From: JBHPHA01 sp042569905
GTDB taxonomy: Bacteria; Patescibacteriota; Minisyncoccia; Moranbacterales; UBA9337
Reading direction: 5' to 3'
Assembly: GCA_042569905.1 (NCBI GenBank)
Contig: JBHPHA010000018.1
Coordinates: 1 to 25,212, forward strand
Length of the DNA: 25,212 bases
The translations under genes and the position numbers were made by a program. Below the pieces are notes generated by a model that did no database searches, was not told the origin of the DNA, and saw nothing but the letters and a program-made list of their open reading frames with translations. This document shows, piece by piece, positions 14,999-22,172 of the stretch. The number at the start of each line of letters is the position of its first letter. The first letter of the stretch is position 1.

Positions 14999-15558
14999 TG
15001 AAAACAAAAAAACCAGAAGAGATTTTCAACTTAATCCAGGAGCTCGAAAGTACCGTTGCGGATGCTATACCTAAGCTTTTGCAGAAAAAGATTATTGTCG
15101 CATTCGAAAACAGAGGCTGGGCATTGTATGCTATGAATACTTCAGATGCTGTTGTTTTGGATGAAGCGGAGTTGGCTGAAGTAAAAAACTTACGCATAAT
15201 TGTCGAGAATGGACGTGCAAAAGAGCACCTTAACGTAGGTAAGAAATATTGCCTCTTACCTCTTCATGAAATGGACTCTAATTGGGAAATAATTTCATTG
15301 CTACTAACAGAAATATTAGCAAAAAGTAGAGGACCCTATTTTATTGAACTAAAAGAGGCTAGTCAATCTTTTCAACCAATCGCCGTGTATTTTATAAACT
15401 ACATCGTAGTAACACCGCCAATAGTTGAATTAATATTTAACGCGACTATGTCTTGGTCCCCCTTCCCCATCAACTCCAACATTATTACTGTCAGCATTGA
15501 CCATATCGACACTATACTTAAAACTCACCTGCAGCTGTCGATTCGAACTATGAAGTAA
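14998..15558 (+). CDS. Hypothetical protein coupled to the cupin gene
   Basis: 186 residues of unknown family. The start shares one base with the cupin stop, and AAAGGAGG lies just before it, so the two products are probably made in fixed proportion. The N-terminal half is a charged helical region (EEIFNLIQELESTVADAIPK, then DEAELAEVKNLRIIVENG); the C-terminal half is hydrophobic and beta-like (PIAVYFINYIVVTPPIVELI, about 126-145), though probably not a true membrane helix because of its two prolines. A role in mannose-phosphate metabolism is only guilt by association. Terminator at 15588-15617. Confidence 0.75.
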   Translation: MKTKKPEEIFNLIQELESTVADAIPKLLQKKIIVAFENRGWALYAMNTSDAVVLDEAELAEVKNLRIIVENGRAKEHLNVGKKYCLLPLHEMDSNWEIISLLLTEILAKSRGPYFIELKEASQSFQPIAVYFINYIVVTPPIVELIFNATMSWSPFPINSNIITVSIDHIDTILKTHLQLSIRTMK

Positions 15559-15587
15559 AAACGGAAGAAAAATCTTCATCTTAATCG

Positions 15588-15617
15588 CCTGTATATCAAA
15601 AAATATACAGGTTTTTT
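15588..15617 (+). terminator. Terminator after the cupin operon
   Basis: CCTGTATAT-CAAAAA-ATATACAGG followed by TTTTTT, about 30 bases after the stop. Confidence 0.85.
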
Positions 15618-15624
15618 ATATAAA

Positions 15625-15652
15625 AAAAGTCGCTGCTATTTACCAACGACTT
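15625..15652 (-). terminator. Terminator after the gene at 15663-16079
   Basis: AAGTCG...CGACTT stem; the minus strand continues with T. The stem is short, with a 14-base loop. Confidence 0.6.
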
Positions 15653-15662
15653 GAATCTGTGT

Positions 15663-16079
15663 TTAATTGACAACTTTTTCTCCAAAACTATTTACCATAT
15701 CCTTCAAATCATCTCGAACTTCCCATGCGGTTATTTTTTTATCCCAAAAAACCATATCTCCAAATCTGAACCTTACCACTTTAGATTCACAGGAGACAAT
15801 TCCTTCGCCCAAGCTAACCTCGGGAGGCGCAACATGAATATTAAGAGTAAATCTACGATCCTCTTCAAAAAAGCCTTCGACTCGTAAAAATGAACTTCTC
15901 ACTAAAAGCTCCGAGATAAATTCACCTGACGGGTCAACGACTATTTCACCAAATTTCATGGTCAGATTAACAATATTCCACAGATCTGCTTTTTCCAATT
16001 GATGAATGGAAAGTTCCTGATCAGAATCAAAAACGTCCTCTCTTAAAAAGCGATAATCCGTTTTTAAAAACATACTCAA
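15663..16079 (-). CDS. Hypothetical protein, 138 aa
   Basis: 138 residues of predicted alternating beta strands (LRVEGFFEEDRRFTLNIHVA, about 65-84; KVVRFRFGDMVFWDKKITAW, about 100-119), acidic, soluble. No family recognised. Start: AGGAGG lies eight bases before the ATG; a second ATG two codons later is a minor alternative. A TTGTTT-18-TATACT promoter is at 16126-16155. This is another self-contained SD-led unit with promoter and terminator. Confidence 0.8.
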   Translation of the reverse strand: MSMFLKTDYRFLREDVFDSDQELSIHQLEKADLWNIVNLTMKFGEIVVDPSGEFISELLVRSSFLRVEGFFEEDRRFTLNIHVAPPEVSLGEGIVSCESKVVRFRFGDMVFWDKKITAWEVRDDLKDMVNSFGEKVVN

Positions 16080-16125
16080 AACCTCCTTTTTTAAGCCTTT
16101 GACTTTGATTTCGTCTCACTAATCA

Positions 16126-16155
16126 AGTATAACCCCATTCTTATTCAAAAAACAA
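16126..16155 (-). promoter_or_regulatory. Promoter for the gene at 15663-16079
   Basis: Minus strand TTGTTT (16155-16150), 18-base spacer, TATACT (16131-16126). The -35 directly abuts the terminator of the TrmB-like gene. Confidence 0.5.
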
Positions 16156-16156
16156 C

Positions 16157-16193
16157 CCCCGCCAGCAAACGCTGTGCGGGGATTTTTTATTTT
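16157..16193. terminator. Terminator and 37-bp direct repeat, copy 1
   Basis: CCCCGC...GCGGGG stem (16157-16162 with 16176-16181) and inner CAGC/GCTG. A T-rich minus-strand tail (GTTGTTTTTT) makes it the terminator of the TrmB-like gene. The same 37 bases recur at 18292-18328 with one difference; the two copies bracket the TrmB/receiver block. Confidence 0.85.
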
Positions 16194-16939
16194 TTTTCCA
16201 GTTTAGTTTCTGGCAATAAATCCCAAACTAAGTTAAAAATATTTCGCAAACTCTCGTGAATTTTCTTACTCTCGATTATCAATCCAAACTGCTCCTCAAA
16301 AGAAATAATTGCCACTTTACTCTTTCCATAAATATTAATCTCAATATTGATATCATATGTATTTTTAGGAACAATTTTCGTTTGACGAAGATGCGCAACA
16401 TCATCAGTAACCAGTTTTCGAATAGCTTCTTGATCAGGAAGTATAGCTCTTGCCCAAATCTTTTTTTCTACTCTTTTAGGAAAATAGTAATTTTGAACAA
16501 AGTCCTCATCCAAAAATTCTACATATGAATCAGAGAAAAAAGCCAGCATTTCCTGATTAGGATAATTCAATGTATCTCGATACACTTCCTTAATTCCCTC
16601 TTGACCTTCAAAAAACCTTATCTCGGGCTTTTTATCGATAACATTAGTAATTGAAAGTAGTTGTGGCATGACCCGATTTATTTTTTCTTTTCTCTCTTCC
16701 AACATCTCAACGATTTTTCGAGGGTCTTTAGCTAAAAATAAAGTCTTTTTTTCTCTTTTTACCATTCCGACCAAACCTTTCTCTTTCAAAGACTCGACAA
16801 TTAAATAGGTTGTTGGGCGTTTAAGTTTGGCTTTCAGAGCAATTTGAGCCACTGAAGCCTCGCTTAATTCAAGCAAAGCCAAATAAGCCTTAGCTTCATT
16901 CTCATTTAGCCCTATCCCTTCTAATTCATCAACTAGCAT
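16187..16939 (-). CDS. TrmB-family transcriptional regulator
   Basis: 250 residues from the chosen start. The N-terminal winged helix-turn-helix (1-70) has the TrmB hallmark LEGIGLNENEAKAYLALLEL and the recognition-helix region ALKAKLKRPTTYLIVESLKEKGLV. A coiled linker (about 74-95) and a C-terminal ligand-sensing-like domain (KPEIRFFEGQEGIKEVYRD onward) follow. Members elsewhere are sugar- or metabolite-responsive; the ligand here is unknown. Start: the frame is open to 16975, but the predicted transcription start (from TGC-TATAAT at 16980-16985) falls at about that ATG, and the family N-terminus begins at 16939. No SD. It is divergent from the operon at 17174-18274. Confidence 0.88.
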   Translation of the reverse strand: MLVDELEGIGLNENEAKAYLALLELSEASVAQIALKAKLKRPTTYLIVESLKEKGLVGMVKREKKTLFLAKDPRKIVEMLEERKEKINRVMPQLLSITNVIDKKPEIRFFEGQEGIKEVYRDTLNYPNQEMLAFFSDSYVEFLDEDFVQNYYFPKRVEKKIWARAILPDQEAIRKLVTDDVAHLRQTKIVPKNTYDINIEINIYGKSKVAIISFEEQFGLIIESKKIHESLRNIFNLVWDLLPETKLEKK

Positions 16940-16979
16940 ATGTTTAATAGAAAATGTTATTATTTCTGACAACATTTAT

Positions 16980-17009
16980 ATTATAGCATATTTCCTTTAT
17001 TTAAGTCAA
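16980..17009 (-). promoter_or_regulatory. Extended -10 promoter for the TrmB-like gene
   Basis: Minus strand TTGACT (17009-17004), 18-base spacer ending TGC, perfect TATAAT (16985-16980). It is about 50 bases from the opposing promoter at 17057-17085. Confidence 0.7.
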
Positions 17010-17056
17010 TAGTTGGCATTATCAAGCATCTTTATAGGCACTATTTGACAAGATTA

Positions 17057-17085
17057 TTGACTATTTCCTGTTTTAATGCTATACT
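17057..17085 (+). promoter_or_regulatory. Strong extended -10 promoter for the 17174-18274 operon
   Basis: TTGACT (17057-17062), 17-base spacer ending TGC, TATACT (17080-17085). The leader is about 80 bases. The sequence TTGACTATT occurs at the -35 and again at 17085-17093 over the predicted start, with the related ACTATTGACTT on the other strand at 17003-17013. These repeated sites could be operators for the divergent TrmB-like regulator (inference). Confidence 0.7.
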
Positions 17086-17173
17086 TGACTATTAAGATGA
17101 AGTGTTGTAAAAGTAATAACTTATCTTAAAGCTCATTAACAACTGCACCAATAAAAACAGCGAGGAGACTAAG

Positions 17174-17680
17174 ATGGAAATTAGCTATAGAGAATATACG
17201 CGACTAACCCGTTCTGCTGATTCGGGTGTCTGTAAGACAATTAATATGGTAATAAAGACGAGAGACGGGTCAATCTTCCTAGCAAAAGAAATTGACAATT
17301 TCGGGCAAACTTATAAAAAAGTTAGGTACAACGGGAGGGTCTGTGACGCCACAGACGAGAAAGACTATCATGATCTGTCTTGTCGGTATGATTGGCTGCC
17401 GAACAAAAAGTCAGAGGAGCTCTTTTTGAAATATCAAGAAGATGGATATAATTCCTTATCCCAGAAAAAAAAAGAGGGATTCAAGGAACAGGAATCTCAA
17501 GCCAAAGAGGAAGAGCGAAAGCGAAACAAATGGCTCGCGAAAGAAAGAAAGCGGCAAGAAGAATCGTACAAACTCGCTCAAATACATTCGAAAAACAGTC
17601 AACAACGAAAGGCGGATTTAAAGCGTCGAGAAGAAAAGTGCGCTCTCGCCTCTCTTACTAATATTCTTAACGATGAATAG
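17174..17680 (+). CDS. Hypothetical protein with charged coiled-coil C-terminus
   Basis: 168 residues in two parts. Residues 1-75 look like a small beta-rich domain (VIKTRDGSIFLAKEI, YKKVRYNGRVCDATDE) with cysteines at 20, 57 and 70. Residues 85-160 are a long, highly charged helix (KKKEGFKEQESQAKEEERKR and more), a probable coiled coil. No family recognised. GAGGAG precedes the ATG. It is the first gene of a two-gene operon; the receiver-like gene follows nine bases later. Confidence 0.78.
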   Translation: MEISYREYTRLTRSADSGVCKTINMVIKTRDGSIFLAKEIDNFGQTYKKVRYNGRVCDATDEKDYHDLSCRYDWLPNKKSEELFLKYQEDGYNSLSQKKKEGFKEQESQAKEEERKRNKWLAKERKRQEESYKLAQIHSKNSQQRKADLKRREEKCALASLTNILNDE

Positions 17681-17689
17681 GAGAGAGTA

Positions 17690-18274
17690 ATGAAAGAAAT
17701 TAAAGTATTATTAGTCGAAGACTCTGCCCACCAAGTAGAATGGGCAAAAAAAGAGCTCCTTGAAACAGGAACAGCCTTAAACATAGAGTTTGATGTGAGG
17801 GTGGTGGAAACCCATCTTGGCGCTCGAGAGGCAATATTTGAACTGGCCACCAAGAGAAAGAAGCCATGGATGCTTATCACTGACCTCTTTATTCCAAGTG
17901 AAGAAAGTCAGAAACCTGAAATGCTTGGATTCGACGTGTTCATGGATGGGCTCGAGGTTTCATCATATTATGGAGAGGACGCCACTCCACCCGAGTGGAT
18001 AGTGTTAGTTTCGAATGCGGAACACCACCAAAAACTCTTAGAAAACGATATCTTCGAAGAGATCTGGGAGAAATCGATGGAGTACTTCGGAAAACGTGGA
18101 ATCTCCTGCATAGATCCCAGATACCAAGTTTGGGTGGACGTCACACTAAAAAGTTTGTGGTATACCCATGTCTTCGAAGGTGGACGTTTTGTAGCAAAAA
18201 CTAAAGATAACATGCGTAGCAATGAGCTAATGAAGCCGTATGGAAAACTAATCCGTGCAACATTAAGAAAATAA
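17690..18274 (+). CDS. Response-regulator receiver-like protein
   Basis: 194 residues. The N-terminal half resembles a CheY-type receiver: VLLVEDS (6-12, acidic pair Glu10-Asp11), phospho-acceptor candidate Asp65 in MLITDLFIPS, and IVLVSNAE (104-111, Ser108 at the switch position). The last conserved lysine is not clear, and the segments after Asp65 are longer than usual (about 38 residues before IVLVSN). The C-terminal 70 residues match no output domain I know. No histidine kinase is in the window, so it would be an orphan. GGAG lies just before the ATG. The terminator copy 2 (18292-18328) closes the operon. Confidence 0.7.
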   Translation: MKEIKVLLVEDSAHQVEWAKKELLETGTALNIEFDVRVVETHLGAREAIFELATKRKKPWMLITDLFIPSEESQKPEMLGFDVFMDGLEVSSYYGEDATPPEWIVLVSNAEHHQKLLENDIFEEIWEKSMEYFGKRGISCIDPRYQVWVDVTLKSLWYTHVFEGGRFVAKTKDNMRSNELMKPYGKLIRATLRK

Positions 18275-18291
18275 ACACAAATCAATAAAAT

Positions 18292-18328
18292 CCCCGCCAG
18301 CAAATGCTGTGCGGGGATTTTTTATTTT
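18292..18328. terminator. Terminator and 37-bp direct repeat, copy 2
   Basis: The same sequence as 16157-16193 except for one C-to-T change in the loop. It follows the receiver-like gene by 17 bases and faces the end of the cca gene. Confidence 0.85.
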
Positions 18329-18348
18329 CTTTTTCTCAAATATCAAGT

Positions 18349-19818
18349 CTATTTAACCCAATGCCTATTTTTCAATTCCTTGTCATCCTCTTCTTTCCTT
18401 TCTTCAATCTTTTCTTTAGCAAATAAGCGGAGTTGTTCAATGTCTTCGCTATCAAGTTCCTTAGCGCGACTAAGTAATTGTTCTCTTTTATTTTTTGAAA
18501 CATCTTCAATTACTTCTGCAAGTAACACATCTAAAATAGCACCGATTTTTGGTCCAGGGGTTAGTCCTAAGTCAACAATCAAATCACTTCCTCCAATTTC
18601 AAGCATACCGACTGAAACCGCGTCACGAGAGACTTTATCAATAATGTACTCAAGATGCCTAAGTTTGTATGGTTTCGCCTTAGGAACACCGCTACCAAGT
18701 CTGTCTGAGATACGTAAATCAATCAAGTCTTTCATATTCTCCAGTCCCACTTTCTTAACCAATCTTCGAACAGATGCATCACCCACTTCTTCTGGATTAT
18801 AGTAAAACATATGATTATCAACTAGCAAAACAACTTTATTGATAATCTTTTTTGAAAACTTTAATCTTTCCAATATCTTTTTCACAACCCTTGCACCAAC
18901 ATGATCATGATTATAAAAAGTTGCATAATACCCCTCACCTCTTTTCGTTTGAGGTTTTGCAATATCATGAAAAAGAGCGGCTAAACGAACTTCCAGCTTT
19001 TCTGATGGACATTTTTCTAATGATAGCAAACAGTGTTTGTATATCGTATAAATATGATGACGATTCTGATCCACGCCAAACCCCTCTTCAAGCTCTGGAA
19101 TAATAAATGTTAGCATTCCTGATTCTCTCAATGTTTCCACGCCTTTAGCGGGTTTTTCAGAGATTATTATTTTCGTAAATTCATCTCTAATCCTCTCTTG
19201 TGAAACATGCTTTAAATGTGTTGCATTTTTCTTAACTGCTTCTAAAGTTTTTTCTTCTATTTCAAAATTCAATTGAGACTGAAAACGAACCGCTCTCATC
19301 ATCCTAAGAGCATCTTCGTCAAATCTTTCATTCGCATCTCCAACTGTACGGATTATTCTATCTTTAATATCCTTTTCACCCTCATAACGATCAATAACTT
19401 CAATATCTCCACCAGCAATCCTCATTGCCAACGCATTCATCGTAAAATCTCTTCTACTCAAGTCTTCTTCTAATGTTTTTGCAAATTCAACTTCGTCAGG
19501 TCTTCTTCTGTCTGAATAAGTAGACTCAACACGAAAAGTTGTCACTTCAATCACTTCTTTCACGAACTCATCGCTATTCTCTTTTTTCTCATCAGTATCA
19601 ACCTTCACACCAACAGTTCCAAAATCATTTTCATAGAAACTGTCCTCAAAAACTTCTACTATTTGCTCTGGTCTCGCATCAGTAGTCAAGTCCCAATCAT
19701 TTGGCTCCCTATCCATAATCAAATCACGCACACATCCTCCGACAATATACGCCTCAAAACCAGCCCCCTCGAGGCCCTTCAAAACAGTCACCACATTTTT
19801 TGGAATCTTTTTTATCAT
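18349..19818 (-). CDS. cca: CCA-adding tRNA nucleotidyltransferase with HD domain
   Basis: 489 residues. Adds or repairs the 3'-CCA of tRNA, needed here because neither tRNA in the window encodes CCA. Class II nucleotidyltransferase head: AYIVGGCVRDLIM (23-35), catalytic DWDL (Asp41, Asp43), then RRDFTMNALA and the RFDEDALRMMRAVRF neck motif. A metal-dependent HD phosphohydrolase domain follows (LAALFHDIAKP and YNHDHVGARVV), as in HD-containing CCA enzymes. The start is clear: the promoter -10 TGG-TATAAT at 19825-19830 predicts transcription starting on the A of this ATG, so the mRNA should be leaderless. Confidence 0.96.
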   Translation of the reverse strand: MIKKIPKNVVTVLKGLEGAGFEAYIVGGCVRDLIMDREPNDWDLTTDARPEQIVEVFEDSFYENDFGTVGVKVDTDEKKENSDEFVKEVIEVTTFRVESTYSDRRRPDEVEFAKTLEEDLSRRDFTMNALAMRIAGGDIEVIDRYEGEKDIKDRIIRTVGDANERFDEDALRMMRAVRFQSQLNFEIEEKTLEAVKKNATHLKHVSQERIRDEFTKIIISEKPAKGVETLRESGMLTFIIPELEEGFGVDQNRHHIYTIYKHCLLSLEKCPSEKLEVRLAALFHDIAKPQTKRGEGYYATFYNHDHVGARVVKKILERLKFSKKIINKVVLLVDNHMFYYNPEEVGDASVRRLVKKVGLENMKDLIDLRISDRLGSGVPKAKPYKLRHLEYIIDKVSRDAVSVGMLEIGGSDLIVDLGLTPGPKIGAILDVLLAEVIEDVSKNKREQLLSRAKELDSEDIEQLRLFAKEKIEERKEEDDKELKNRHWVK

Positions 19819-19824
19819 AAATCT

Positions 19825-19833
19825 ATTATACCA
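19825..19833 (-). promoter_or_regulatory. cca promoter giving a leaderless mRNA
   Basis: Minus strand TGG-TATAAT; the last T of the -10 is at 19825. With the standard -7 placement, +1 is 19818, exactly the A of the cca ATG. No clear -35, as allowed for an extended -10. Confidence 0.6.
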
Positions 19834-19875
19834 TTAAATACAATACTTTCTATCTTCAATAAAATAACAGAAATA

Positions 19876-19884
19876 TGCTAAAAT
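19876..19884 (+). promoter_or_regulatory. Extended -10 promoter for the half-MFS gene
   Basis: TGC-TAAAAT with weak TTCAAT at 18 bases upstream. Leader of about 23 bases without an SD. Confidence 0.45.
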
Positions 19885-19913
19885 AACAATACAATTATTA
19901 AACTGATTTAACC

Positions 19914-20480
19914 ATGAAAAAATCATCCTTCAGTACTGCTCTTAAAATACTTCTCTACACTAACGCTATGGTACTAATGGCGGGTGCTATGCTTGGACCA
20001 ATTTACGCTCTTTTTGTTGAAAAAGTTGGTGGAGATTTAATGGATGCTAGTATTGCCGGAAGTATTTTTGCATTAGTAGCAGGACTCACAACCCTAATCT
20101 CAGGAAAATATAGTGATAAAATAAAAGAAAATGAGCTGGTTGTTGTCTTGGGCTACTTATTTATGGGATTAGGATTTTTACTTTATTTCTGGGTCAACTC
20201 AGTCATTTTCCTTTTCATTGTTCAAGCCATCATCGGGCTTGGCGAAGCAATTTATGCGCCAGCCTTTGATGCATTATATTCTAAACATCTTGATGGTAAA
20301 AAAGCAGGCTCACAATGGGGAGCTTGGGAGTCAATGAATTACTTCACTACAGCCGTCGGAGCATTGATCGGAGGAGGAATAGTAACTGTGTTTGGATTTC
20401 AATCCTTATTTATAATAATAGCAACACTTTGCTTCTTCAGTGCGCTATATATCTACACACTCAAAAGAGCTGTACTTTAG
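19914..20480 (+). CDS. Half-length MFS-type transporter, six membrane helices
   Basis: 188 residues with six predicted membrane helices, that is, one half of a standard 12-helix major facilitator. Helix 1 starts near residue 9; the loop between helices 2 and 3 carries the MFS-type signature GKYSDKIKENELVVVLGYL (about 63-81). Helices 4-6 include IVQAIIGLGEAIYAPAFDAL and AVGALIGGGIVTVFGF. It must dimerise or pair with another half to transport (inference); the substrate is unknown. The end looks natural: helix 6 is complete, a basic tail KRAVL follows, and a terminator is close. No SD. Confidence 0.85.
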   Translation: MKKSSFSTALKILLYTNAMVLMAGAMLGPIYALFVEKVGGDLMDASIAGSIFALVAGLTTLISGKYSDKIKENELVVVLGYLFMGLGFLLYFWVNSVIFLFIVQAIIGLGEAIYAPAFDALYSKHLDGKKAGSQWGAWESMNYFTTAVGALIGGGIVTVFGFQSLFIIIATLCFFSALYIYTLKRAVL

Positions 20481-20493
20481 TGAGAAAATAAAA

Positions 20494-20520
20494 AAAGACT
20501 ATCTGTTATCGATAGCCTTT
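20494..20520. terminator. Terminator between convergent genes
   Basis: AAAGACTATC/GATAGCCTTT (nine of ten paired), loop TGTTATC. The T-run is stronger on the minus strand (after the gene at 20542-20955) but the plus strand also has TTTT. Confidence 0.75.
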
Positions 20521-20541
20521 TGGCGTTTATGATCTATTTTT

Positions 20542-20955
20542 TTACTTCTTAAATTTAAGCAAAAGACCTTCAAGCACCTTTGCTTCTATTGCGGATTTTT
20601 CCGCTTCCTTTTTTTGAGTTGATATTTCTTTGTCCTTCCTAGCCAACTCATCCTGGTGTACTTTTTTTCTCCAGGATGCCCACTCTGTAGCATCATAGAA
20701 GCAAACCGAGACTACATCCTTTCTGACAAAAATATGATTTCCAGTGCCTTCCTTTAATGTATACTCGTCCTCATTTAATCCTGAATAAGCTACCGTAAAG
20801 AAAGCGGGTTGCAACTGAACATACTCATACAGCGGATCATCTTGATCACGCACAGACGTAACCCCATCAAATACAACAATCTTTCCGATGTTGATATCTT
20901 TATCTTCAACCGGACTACATCTAATAGCTTCTCCAGTAATACTCTCATGTCTCAT
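20542..20955 (-). CDS. Hypothetical protein with C-terminal coiled coil
   Basis: 137 residues from the SD-supported start. Residues 1-95 form a beta-rich soluble domain (KIVVFDGVTSVRD, HIFVRKDVVSVCFYDATEW); residues 98-137 are a charged helix (ELARKDKEISTQKKEAEKSA...), a likely coiled coil. No family recognised. The frame is open to 20991, but AAGGAG precedes only the ATG at 20955. Promoter TTGACA-17-TGC-TACGAT at 21017-21045. Same style as the other SD-led unknown genes. Confidence 0.78.
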   Translation of the reverse strand: MRHESITGEAIRCSPVEDKDINIGKIVVFDGVTSVRDQDDPLYEYVQLQPAFFTVAYSGLNEDEYTLKEGTGNHIFVRKDVVSVCFYDATEWASWRKKVHQDELARKDKEISTQKKEAEKSAIEAKVLEGLLLKFKK

Positions 20956-21016
20956 AATAGGTCTCCTTCTGAAGAGATTAATCTTATTCACTTTTACAAA
21001 AAACTATCAACACTTA

Positions 21017-21045
21017 ATCGTAGCACATTACTACTCATTTGTCAA
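21017..21045 (-). promoter_or_regulatory. Extended -10 promoter for the gene at 20542-20955
   Basis: Minus strand TTGACA (21045-21040), 17-base spacer ending TGC, TACGAT (21022-21017). Confidence 0.65.
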
Positions 21046-21116
21046 TCCCCAAGCCTTTAGATATCTATGCATTCTAAGACACTGATTGATTAATGCACAA
21101 TCAAGCACCCTTTTCT

Positions 21117-21302
21117 GTCATCCTGGAAGACATATTTTTCAGATTGAGTAATCGAAATCTAGAAAAATAGTCTATCCGGGATCCATTCTTAATACAACTT
21201 CAGATAATAGTTATTCACTGCAATCAATGAAGGATGGATTCCGGATAAGTTAATTTCTTCGAACTCGTCCCTCGTCCAAGAAATTATACTTTCCGGAATG
21301 AC
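21117..21302. repeat. Three-hairpin palindromic repeat, copy B
   Basis: 186 bp. Its left arm (21117-21178) is the reverse complement of the right arm of copy A; its right arm ends TTCCGGAATGAC. Core inverted repeat TATCCGGGATCCATTCTT with AAGGATGGATTCCGGATA (two mismatches). Each arm folds alone: TTTTTCAGATT/AATCTAGAAAAA on the left, AATTTCTTCGAACTCG/CGTCCAAGAAATT on the right. The core is shared with copy C. It forms the left border of the accessory block. Confidence 0.85.
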
Positions 21303-21325
21303 AAGCACGCGGGTTTAAAATCAAA

Positions 21326-21354
21326 TTGTTCAAAAGCTTAAAAAGTGCTAAACT
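21326..21354 (+). promoter_or_regulatory. Extended -10 promoter for the accessory block
   Basis: TTGTTC (21326-21331), 17-base spacer ending TGC, TAAACT (21349-21354). The leader of about 40 bases is A-rich and lacks an SD. Confidence 0.55.
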
Positions 21355-21401
21355 AAAGAAAATTTAAACATAAAATACTGAAAAATATTTTTTAAAATAC
21401 T

Positions 21402-22172
21402 ATGGATAAAATTGTAAAAAACATTACAATAGGAATTCGACATAAAAGAACCTTTAAGATTAGAGATCATTTTGGAAAATTTATTGATCGCATTCTTCAT
21501 GCTTCTGACTCACCTTTCAGCACTACCTATTTTCCTTTTCTAGATGAAAAGACATCGAATTCATTCACCTTGCATAACAAAGACAATGAGTATTTTCAAA
21601 TCAACGCTGATGACTTCGTTGTAAGCCTTAAATCCACTAATAATTTTCAAAAGGATATTCTGCATATCAAAGATACAGTTTTACCTTTTATTAAAAAAAG
21701 ATTATTTAATATAACAGAAATTAGTGATATATCTAGAATAGGTATTATCTTCTCATTAGAAATTACATCTAAAAATGAATTAAATAAACTCATTTCATTC
21801 TTTACAAATAGTAATATTAAGAGTACAAACGATTTTGATATGCGTTTTTCACAAAAAATCCCAGTAAGTGAGTCACTAGTTAAGAAAAACATAAACGACT
21901 ACATAAATATAATTTATTCACTAGTCAAAGATAAAAATAAACTATTCATCAACATCGACTATCAAAGATATTTTGAACCAGAATTAAGGGATATAAATGA
22001 CTTTGACTTAAATGGTTTCATTGAATCAGCAACTGCGACACTAAACAATTCCTACAATAACTGGCTAAAAAATTATGAGGAAAGGAAAGGAAGTATCGAC
22101 ACTCAAAATAGCACAAAAGAAAGCAGCAAAAAGACAAAAAAGAAAGCAAAGGAAGACAGCAACAAAAAATAA
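21402..22172 (+). CDS. Unknown protein, possibly TIGR04255-like
   Basis: 256 residues, very AT-rich coding sequence. A globular alpha/beta region (1-225) is followed by a Lys/Ser-rich tail (SSKKTKKKAKEDSNKK). The order of features (beta strands with SRIGIIFSLEIT near the middle, LFINIDYQRYFEPE, then a terminal helical FIESATATLNNSYNNWL) faintly recalls the sporadically distributed TIGR04255 family; I hold this weakly. It is the first gene of the accessory block. The next frame overlaps its last 98 bases, inside the lysine-rich tail. No SD. Confidence 0.6.
   Translation: MDKIVKNITIGIRHKRTFKIRDHFGKFIDRILHASDSPFSTTYFPFLDEKTSNSFTLHNKDNEYFQINADDFVVSLKSTNNFQKDILHIKDTVLPFIKKRLFNITEISDISRIGIIFSLEITSKNELNKLISFFTNSNIKSTNDFDMRFSQKIPVSESLVKKNINDYINIIYSLVKDKNKLFINIDYQRYFEPELRDINDFDLNGFIESATATLNNSYNNWLKNYEERKGSIDTQNSTKESSKKTKKKAKEDSNKK

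Noticed and set aside
14570..15197. Minus-strand frames opposite the cupin operon
   Set aside because: No SD, no family resemblance, and fully opposite two well-supported genes.
22136..22142. dnaX-type slippery heptamer A AAA AAG in the correct frame at the end of the 21402 gene
   Set aside because: A -1 shift enters a frame that gives only about 33 more residues before a stop. The membrane protein at 22075 lies in the +1 frame, so this heptamer does not join the two genes.
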